A stretch of DNA of 10,584 bases from Phycisphaerales bacterium. GTDB taxonomy: Bacteria > Planctomycetota > Phycisphaerae > Sedimentisphaerales > Anaerohalosphaeraceae. Numbering within the stretch: position 1 is the first letter of the stretch; each line of letters starts with the position of its first letter. The stretch is from positions 508 through 11,091 of the forward strand of contig PMBP01000236.1 in the NCBI GenBank assembly GCA_003152975.1, given 5' to 3'. Below the pieces are notes generated by a model. It worked only from the letters and a program-made list of their open reading frames with translations, did no database searches and was not told the origin of the DNA. This document shows, one piece after another, positions 5,780 to 10,584 of this stretch. The position numbers were made by a program, and so were the translations under genes.

Positions 5780-6739
5780 ATGACCCTTCGAAGTTCTGGA
5801 ATTCTTACCGGCATGATCCTGTATGGTGTCTTTGTTCTCCCTATCGGGGCGGCTGAATCGCCGGCCACAAGTCCCGCCGTACCTTCGGCGAAACCCTTTA
5901 CGGTCCAGGATGCGTATCCGGGTTTGGCTTCGAAGTGTCTGACCTTCGCGCGGTTGAGCGATCTTCCGGCTGGGGTGGTACTGAAGGCGGAGGGTCTCAC
6001 TATTACGGCCAAGGAAGTCGCCGACGAGATCGCCAAGGCCCCGCAGGAGACGCAGCCACAACTGAAGAAGAACGCTTTTTTTGTGCTGGAGAATCTGGCC
6101 ACGCGGAAGCTGGTGGTCGCGGCCGTCAAGGCAAAAATGCCGGCTATGAGGACGGACGCCGCTTCCATTGCCGAGCGTGACTTGCTCGACGGCTACTTCA
6201 AGGAAGTGGTGGCCAAAGTCGAGGTCAGCGAAAAGGAGGTGGCCGACTTCTACGAGAACAACAAGGACATGTGCGGCGGGGCAACCCTCGATCAGATGAA
6301 GGATTCCCTCAAGCAATATGTCCTGCAGCAGAAACAGCAGGAGGCGGTTGACGAGCACATTCGCACCCTCGGCCGAAGGATGCCGCTAGAGGTTTCCTCG
6401 GCGTGGACGAAGGAGCAATCCGTTTTGGCCAAAGACAATCCCGTGGACAAGGCCCGCGCCAGCGGCAAGCCGAGTTTGGTGGATTTCGGATCCACGGGGT
6501 GCAAGCCCTGCGACATGCTGGCCCCGATTCTGGAAACACTGAAGGAAAAATACGCCGGGAAAGTCAATGTGGTATTTGTCCATTGCGGCCAGGAACAGAT
6601 TCTCGCGTCGCGGTATGGCATCTCGTCGATTCCCATGCAATTTTTCTATGACAAGGACGGCAAAGAGGTCTTCCGCCATGTCGGTTTCATTCCCCAACAG
6701 GATATCGAAAAGAAACTGGCGGAAATGGGGGTTCAATAG
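5780..6739 (+). CDS. Secreted fusion: SurA-like chaperone region plus thioredoxin domain
   Basis: The 319-residue product begins with a signal peptide (MTLRSSGILTGMILYGVFVL, probable cleavage after GAA near residue 25). Residues about 66-200 resemble the helical chaperone part of SurA/PpiC foldases: LTITAKEVADEI, a middle helix with LENLATRKLVVAAVKAK, EVSEKEVADFYENNKD (148-163) and a long Gln-rich helix ending DEHIRTLGRR. No parvulin isomerase domain is present between these parts. Residues about 217-319 form a thioredoxin domain with GCKPCDM (Cys241, Cys244), a cis-Pro at 285 (SIPMQFFY) and DGKEVFRHVGF. Extra cysteines lie near 53, 165 and 269. ATG 5780 is chosen because GGAG ends nine bases upstream; in-frame GTG 5765 and ATG 5774 are alternatives. 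Its thioredoxin half closely resembles the preceding protein, suggesting duplication. Likely an envelope thiol reductase that also holds client proteins. Confidence 0.8.
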   Translation: MTLRSSGILTGMILYGVFVLPIGAAESPATSPAVPSAKPFTVQDAYPGLASKCLTFARLSDLPAGVVLKAEGLTITAKEVADEIAKAPQETQPQLKKNAFFVLENLATRKLVVAAVKAKMPAMRTDAASIAERDLLDGYFKEVVAKVEVSEKEVADFYENNKDMCGGATLDQMKDSLKQYVLQQKQQEAVDEHIRTLGRRMPLEVSSAWTKEQSVLAKDNPVDKARASGKPSLVDFGSTGCKPCDMLAPILETLKEKYAGKVNVVFVHCGQEQILASRYGISSIPMQFFYDKDGKEVFRHVGFIPQQDIEKKLAEMGVQ

Positions 6740-6742
6740 CCG

Positions 6743-7444
6743 ATGCTACAAGAGGTATTCAACACCTTGACGCACGCGGTGGAGGGCACGCCCCTGATCG
6801 CCCTTTCGGCGGCCGTGGTCTGGGGGATCCTGAGTATTCTGCTGAGCCCGTGCCATCTGGCCAGTATTCCGCTGATTGTGGGATTCATCGACAAGCAGGG
6901 ACCCACCACGACCCGGCGGGCGTTTGCGACGTCGCTGCTGTTTGCGACGGGGATCCTGATCACGATCGCCGTCATCGGCGCGATCACCGCGGCCGCAGGA
7001 CGGATGATGGGCGATGTCGGCCGGTACGGCAACTACTTTGTCGCCGTGATCTTCTTTTTGGTCGGCTTGCATTTGCTGGATGTGATCGGGGCGCCGTGGT
7101 CCGGGCCGGGAACGATCGGCATGCAGCGGAAGGGCCTGGCGGCGGGCTTTCTACTGGGCCTGATTTTTGGGATCGCTTTGGGGCCGTGTACCTTTGCGTA
7201 CATGGCGCCGATGCTGGCGGTAACCTTCAAACTCAGTTCCTCCAATCTGCCTTACGGAATCGCCCTGCTGCTGGCCTATGGCGTGGGGCACTGTTCGGTG
7301 ATCGTACTGGCGGGAACCAGTACCGAACTGGTGCAGCGGTATATGAACTGGAACGAGAAATCCCGGGGAACGGTGATACTCAAGCGGGTCTGCGGGGTTC
7401 TGGTCCTGATCGCGGGCCTATACATGATTTACATCGCACCCTAA
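6743..7444 (+). CDS. CcdA/DsbD-type transmembrane thiol electron transporter
   Basis: This is a 233-residue polytopic membrane protein with about six membrane segments, the normal size for CcdA. The two key cysteines are in SPCHLASIPL (Cys37) and LGPCTFAYMAP (Cys149), matching the paired helix-1 and helix-4 prolyl-cysteine motifs that shuttle electrons from cytoplasmic thioredoxin to the outside. A third cysteine occurs in GVGHCSVIVLAG (Cys184). It starts three bases after the previous gene's stop, suggesting translational coupling; the nearest purine-rich site, GGGGG, is about 11 bases upstream. The family serves cytochrome c maturation and DsbD-like reduction. No cytochrome maturation genes are visible here, so its partners are most likely the two adjacent envelope thioredoxins. 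That pairing is inferred from gene order. Confidence 0.88.
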   Translation: MLQEVFNTLTHAVEGTPLIALSAAVVWGILSILLSPCHLASIPLIVGFIDKQGPTTTRRAFATSLLFATGILITIAVIGAITAAAGRMMGDVGRYGNYFVAVIFFLVGLHLLDVIGAPWSGPGTIGMQRKGLAAGFLLGLIFGIALGPCTFAYMAPMLAVTFKLSSSNLPYGIALLLAYGVGHCSVIVLAGTSTELVQRYMNWNEKSRGTVILKRVCGVLVLIAGLYMIYIAP

Positions 7445-7505
7445 TCAAGCGGCAACGAGGATTCCATACAATATCCAAAACCACTCAATGTCTGGAGACA
7501 ACACA

Positions 7506-8189
7506 ATGGATCGACGGAGTTTTCTGGCAAGCGGATTGACGGCGGCAACGGTGACCTTCGGGAGTTCGGTGGCACGGGCCGCCGAGCCGGCCAAGATGTT
7601 CAAGATTCTGGGTATCTCGTGCAGTCCGCGGAAGGGCAAGACGACCTTCCAATCGCTGCAGATTTGCCTGGAGGCCGCTAAGCAGGTCTCCGCGGCCATC
7701 CAGACGGAGATTCTCGATCTGGCGGGATTGAAATTTGACGCGGCGGTTGCGGCCGGGGTACCTTCGGTGTTCGGCACCGAGGACGCCTTCGACTCGATCA
7801 TCAAGCCCAAACTTCTTGATTCGGCCGTCGCGGGGATCATCATCGGCACGCCGACCTATTTCGGGATGCCCAGCGCCCTGTGCAAGGCGTTTCTGGACCG
7901 TTGCATCACCCTCCGCGGCAACTTTGCCTGGGCCAACAAGGTCGCCGGCGTCATCGCCATCGGTGGCAACCGCAACGGCGGGCAGGAACTGGCCATCAAT
8001 GCCGTCCACCAGTGCCTGATGACCCACGAGATGATTCTCGTCGGCGACGGACGGCCCACGGCCCACCGCGGAGCCACCGTAATGAACATCAAGGATGATG
8101 TTGCGGCCGACACAGTCGGCGTCGAGACGCTTAAGAACCTCGGACGCCGGGCGGCGGAAGTGGTATTGAAACTCAATCCGGTGTCGTAA
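7506..8189 (+). CDS. Tat-exported flavodoxin-fold (FMN reductase-like) protein
   Basis: This 227-residue protein begins with a twin-arginine signal, RRSFLASG (residues 3-10), followed by a moderately hydrophobic stretch and a cut site near VARAA (22-26). The mature part has a flavodoxin-like FMN-binding fold: [15 protein letters not shown] (33-47, FMN phosphate loop, with Cys39 where Gly is common), [23 protein letters not shown] (110-132) and [11 protein letters not shown] (151-161). Such proteins are NAD(P)H-dependent FMN or quinone reductases, or iron-sulfur flavoproteins. The arsenic-operon flavoprotein ArsH has the same fold, but I see no ArsH-specific motif and ArsH is cytoplasmic. ATG 7506 is preferred over ATG 7488, since TGGAG sits eight bases upstream and the Tat motif then lies at the N-terminus. 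Outside the cytoplasm NADPH is absent, so its electron source is an open question. Confidence 0.8.
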   Translation: MDRRSFLASGLTAATVTFGSSVARAAEPAKMFKILGISCSPRKGKTTFQSLQICLEAAKQVSAAIQTEILDLAGLKFDAAVAAGVPSVFGTEDAFDSIIKPKLLDSAVAGIIIGTPTYFGMPSALCKAFLDRCITLRGNFAWANKVAGVIAIGGNRNGGQELAINAVHQCLMTHEMILVGDGRPTAHRGATVMNIKDDVAADTVGVETLKNLGRRAAEVVLKLNPVS

Positions 8190-8196
8190 GGATCCG

Positions 8197-8655
8197 ATGA
8201 GGGCACGACAAACAATCCTTTTCCTTTGTACGGGTAACTCGTGCCGCAGCCAGATGGCGGAGGGCTGGGCCCGGAAGCTCTGGCCTGACTTGTTTGAAGT
8301 CTATTCGGCGGGGATCGAGACTCATGGCCTCAATCCCAACGCGGTCAAGGTCATGGCGGAAGCGGGCGTGGATATTTCCGGCCACCGGTCCAAGCATCTT
8401 GACGCGTTGCGAGATGTCGCCTTCGATTGGGTAATCACCGTCTGCGGCCATGCCTACGAACACTGTCCGATGTTTCCCGGCAAGACCCGCATGATCCATG
8501 TGGGGTTTGACGATCCGCCGAGATTGGCCAAGAGTGCCAAGACGGAAGAGGAAGTTCTCGATTGCTATCGCCGGGTCCGAGATGAAATACGCAAATTTGT
8601 GGAACAACTCCCTGATTTTCTGAAAGGGAAAACGAATGAAGCCCAAACCCGATGA
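8197..8655 (+). CDS. arsC: Arsenate reductase, thioredoxin-coupled LMW-PTP type
   Basis: The 152-residue enzyme reduces arsenate to arsenite in the cytoplasm. Its P-loop CTGNSCRS (Cys11 to Arg17) binds the oxyanion and Cys11 is the nucleophile. Cys83 and Cys90 in [13 protein letters not shown] match the redox pair that resolves the intermediate and is recycled by thioredoxin. FDDPPRLA (104-111) supplies the Asp-Pro general acid region. Length is normal for the Staphylococcus-type ArsC family. The start follows AAGGA and lies seven bases after the flavodoxin-like gene; its last 20 bases overlap arsM, indicating translational coupling. The small CPKC protein or a genomic thioredoxin could be its reductant. 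It is intact, unlike the relic near 3600. Confidence 0.95.
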   Translation: MRARQTILFLCTGNSCRSQMAEGWARKLWPDLFEVYSAGIETHGLNPNAVKVMAEAGVDISGHRSKHLDALRDVAFDWVITVCGHAYEHCPMFPGKTRMIHVGFDDPPRLAKSAKTEEEVLDCYRRVRDEIRKFVEQLPDFLKGKTNEAQTR

Positions 8656-9742
8656 CACCATTCAACAGACGGTCCGAAAAGGATACGTCCAAATCGCCAC
8701 CACCGGTAGCGGCTGTTGCGGTAGCGGATCGCCACAGGAATTCGCCGGGAAGATCGGATACTCCGCAGAGGAACTGGCAGCGTTACCGGATGGGGCCAAC
8801 CTCGGCTTGTCGTGCGGGAATCCGACGGCGCTGGCGGAGTTGAAGGCCGGACAGGTTGTGCTGGACCTGGGCAGCGGGGCCGGTCTGGACATCTTCATCG
8901 CGGCCCGGAAGGTCGGGCCGACCGGGCGGGCCATCGGCGTGGACATGACCCCGGAGATGCTGGACAAGGCCCGCCGCAACATCGAGGCCTTCCGGCAAAA
9001 AACGGGACTATCGAACGCTGAGTTTCGGCTGGGGGAGATTGAGCATCTTCCGGTCGCCGACGCGTCGGTCGATGCGGTGATCTCCAATTGCGTGATCAAC
9101 CTGTCGGCCGACAAGCCGCAGGTGTGGCGTCAGATCGGGCGGACGCTGCGGCCGGGCGGCAGAGTCAGCGTGTCGGACCTGGCGCTGAAAAAGCCGCTGC
9201 CGGAATCGATCCGGGAGATGGTGGTCGCGCTGGTCGGCTGTGTCGCGGGAGCGGTGACGATCGACGAGACGGTGAGGATGGCCCGGGAGGCGGGGCTGGG
9301 GAATATCCAGTGGTCGGAAAAGGAATACGCCGTGGATGTCATGGAGGGATGCAACGACCGCTTGTACCAGTCCGTCAAGGACGCGTTGCCGAAAGGCGAG
9401 GCCCTTTCGGATTATGTGGTCAGCGTCAATCTCACGGCGGAAAAACCTTCGGGGGAAATCCTTTCGACCAAACACAAGGAGCTGGTCGCGATCGGGGCAT
9501 CGGTCACGGGTCATTGCCAATCGTGCCTGACCTGGCATCTGGACAAGGCCCGCCAATCTGGGGCCTCCGATAAGGAAATTGATATGGCGGTCTCGATCGG
9601 AAAGGCGGTCCAGAAGGGATCGGTGGCGGCGATGGAATCGTTTATCAATGAACAGCGAGGGCAACGGATACCAGCCCACGAATCGATCTGTCAGCCGAAA
9701 GATTTGCAGGTCAAAACCGATGGATCCTGTGGGTGCAAATAA
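8636..9742 (+). CDS. arsM: Arsenite S-adenosylmethionine methyltransferase fused to an AhpD-like domain
   Basis: The 368-residue protein methylates As(III) using S-adenosylmethionine, giving methylated arsenicals. Residues about 1-260 are Ars[12 protein letters not shown] (75-85, SAM motif I), [13 protein letters not shown] (101-113) and the arsenic-binding cysteines in GCCG (27-28), LSCGNP (Cys60), SNCVINLS (Cys152) and GCVAGA (Cys202), which parallel the four conserved cysteines of algal CmArsM. Residues about 275-336 form a carboxymuconolactone decarboxylase/AhpD-like segment with [12 protein letters not shown] (Cys294, Cys297, His301), a peroxiredoxin-reductase type dithiol. The tail ends in a CGC thiol pair (365, 367). 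The fused dithiol may regenerate reduced cysteines or deliver reduced arsenic during the cycle; this is inference. The start has AAGGGA upstream and overlaps arsC. Confidence 0.93.
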   Translation: MKPKPDDTIQQTVRKGYVQIATTGSGCCGSGSPQEFAGKIGYSAEELAALPDGANLGLSCGNPTALAELKAGQVVLDLGSGAGLDIFIAARKVGPTGRAIGVDMTPEMLDKARRNIEAFRQKTGLSNAEFRLGEIEHLPVADASVDAVISNCVINLSADKPQVWRQIGRTLRPGGRVSVSDLALKKPLPESIREMVVALVGCVAGAVTIDETVRMAREAGLGNIQWSEKEYAVDVMEGCNDRLYQSVKDALPKGEALSDYVVSVNLTAEKPSGEILSTKHKELVAIGASVTGHCQSCLTWHLDKARQSGASDKEIDMAVSIGKAVQKGSVAAMESFINEQRGQRIPAHESICQPKDLQVKTDGSCGCK

Positions 9743-9784
9743 GAAGCGAACCCTAAACCTGCATACGCCGTGATAGGAATACCG

Positions 9785-10584
9785 ATGGAAACTCTGACAC
9801 GAAAACTATCATTTCTCGACCGCTATTTGACGGTGTGGATTTTTCTGGCGATGGCGGCGGGAGTGCTGCTGGGGAATGTTGCCCCGTCTTTTGGAAATTG
9901 GATCGGTTCGCTGCACCCCGAAGGCAAGCAAACCAGCATTCCAATCGCCGTGGGGCTGATTTTGATGATGTATCCGCCACTGGCCAAAGTAAAATACGAA
10001 GAACTGGGCGATGTCTTCCGCAACTACAAGGTCCTGGGCTTGTCGCTGGTGCAGAACTGGATCATCGGTCCGATCCTGATGTTCGTTCTGGCGATTCTGT
10101 TTCTCCGGAATCAACCCCAATTTATGACAGGTTTGATCCTGATAGGCCTGGCCCGATGTATCGCCATGGTCATCGTGTGGAATGATCTGGCCCGCGGCGA
10201 CACGGAGTACGCGGCGGGGCTGGTGGCCTTCAATTCCATCTTCCAGGTGCTCTTCTACTCGGTCTTCGCGTACGTGTTCATCACGATCCTGCCGACGTGG
10301 CTCGGCCTGGCGGGCATCGCGGTCGAGATCACCATCGGCCAGATCGCAGGGAGCGTGTTCATCTACCTCGGCATCCCGTTCATCGCGGGCATGCTCACGC
10401 GGTTCCTTCTGATCCGCCGCAAAGGCCGCGAGTGGTACGAGGGCACCTTCATCCCGCGGATCAGCCCCATCACGCTCGTCGCCCTGCTGTTCACGATCGT
10501 GGTGATGTTCTCCATCAAAGGCGAGAACATCGTGGCGCTGCCGCTCGACGTAGTGCGCATCGCCGTCCCGCTGCTGATCTACTT
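9785..10584 (+). CDS. acr3: ACR3-family arsenite efflux pump, 3' end outside the window
   Basis: The frame runs from ATG 9785 to the window edge without a stop (266 codons seen; family length is about 350-370). The protein has many membrane segments: [20 protein letters not shown] begins helix 1, and [24 protein letters not shown] is the usual second block. [16 protein letters not shown] (121-136) is the ACR3 signature, including the essential-type Cys125. It exports arsenite (and possibly antimonite) using the proton motive force. AGGA lies seven bases before the ATG, and 42 bases separate it from arsM. From about base 10185 third codon positions become almost all G or C (63% GC for 10201-10320 against 51% for 9961-10080), so the gene may be a recombinant. 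It is often labelled arsB in annotations, though unrelated to the ArsB family. Confidence 0.93.
   Translation, partial: METLTRKLSFLDRYLTVWIFLAMAAGVLLGNVAPSFGNWIGSLHPEGKQTSIPIAVGLILMMYPPLAKVKYEELGDVFRNYKVLGLSLVQNWIIGPILMFVLAILFLRNQPQFMTGLILIGLARCIAMVIVWNDLARGDTEYAAGLVAFNSIFQVLFYSVFAYVFITILPTWLGLAGIAVEITIGQIAGSVFIYLGIPFIAGMLTRFLLIRRKGREWYEGTFIPRISPITLVALLFTIVVMFSIKGENIVALPLDVVRIAVPLLIY

Noticed and set aside
5054..6358. Long open frame on the minus strand (434 codons) and another at 4957-5751
   Set aside because: They run antisense across three well-supported + strand genes, are rich in Arg, His and Gln, show no domain or membrane pattern, and reflect GC-rich codon bias of the opposite strand.
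7506..8189. Calling the flavodoxin-fold gene arsH
   Set aside because: It has a Tat signal and lacks recognisable ArsH-specific sequence; only the fold is shared.
1..10584. CRISPR arrays, tRNA, rRNA and riboswitches
   Set aside because: I saw no regularly spaced direct repeats, no tRNA-like cloverleaf, no rRNA and no recognisable aptamer; non-coding gaps are all under 160 bases.

Overview
The window is bacterial, gene-dense and almost entirely coded on the + strand. Most genes are GC-rich: a hand count of bases 2461-2580 gives about 63% GC. Coding style and gene content suit an environmental, probably Gram-negative bacterium with an envelope compartment. A Planctomycetota-like organism is possible, but the taxon cannot be fixed from this sequence alone.

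Left flank (1-1852): the 3' part of an unrecognised protein gene, followed 13 bases later by an EamA/DMT-family membrane transporter. A GC-rich hairpin after the transporter may terminate that transcript. Nothing ties these two genes to arsenic.

Arsenic operon (about 1829 to past the right edge): a promoter with a perfect 9+9 inverted repeat over its -10 region precedes an ArsR repressor carrying a Cys-Val-Cys metalloid-binding motif. Then, all on + and closely packed, come: an ArsP-like (PF03773-type) permease; a decayed fragment of an arsenate reductase gene; an isocitrate lyase/PEP mutase superfamily enzyme; a small CPKC thioredoxin-fold protein; a DGC-type putative zinc-binding protein; a membrane-anchored thioredoxin; a secreted SurA-like/thioredoxin fusion; a CcdA-type transmembrane thiol transporter; a Tat-exported flavodoxin-fold protein; a full-length LMW-PTP-type arsenate reductase (arsC); an arsenite methyltransferase (arsM) fused to an AhpD-like domain; and an ACR3 arsenite efflux pump cut by the window end.

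How they may work together: ArsC reduces arsenate to arsenite, which ACR3 exports or ArsM methylates. The permease may export (organo)arsenicals. The unusual part is the middle. CcdA could carry reducing equivalents across the membrane to two envelope thioredoxins, beside a Tat-exported flavoprotein, suggesting an extracytoplasmic thiol/flavin redox branch of arsenic defence. That branch is an inference from gene order and motifs.

A lower-GC stretch (about 3582-4600; 45% GC over 3661-3780) holding the arsC remnant and the isocitrate lyase/PEP mutase-like gene looks acquired separately. The acr3 gene also changes composition sharply near base 10185.
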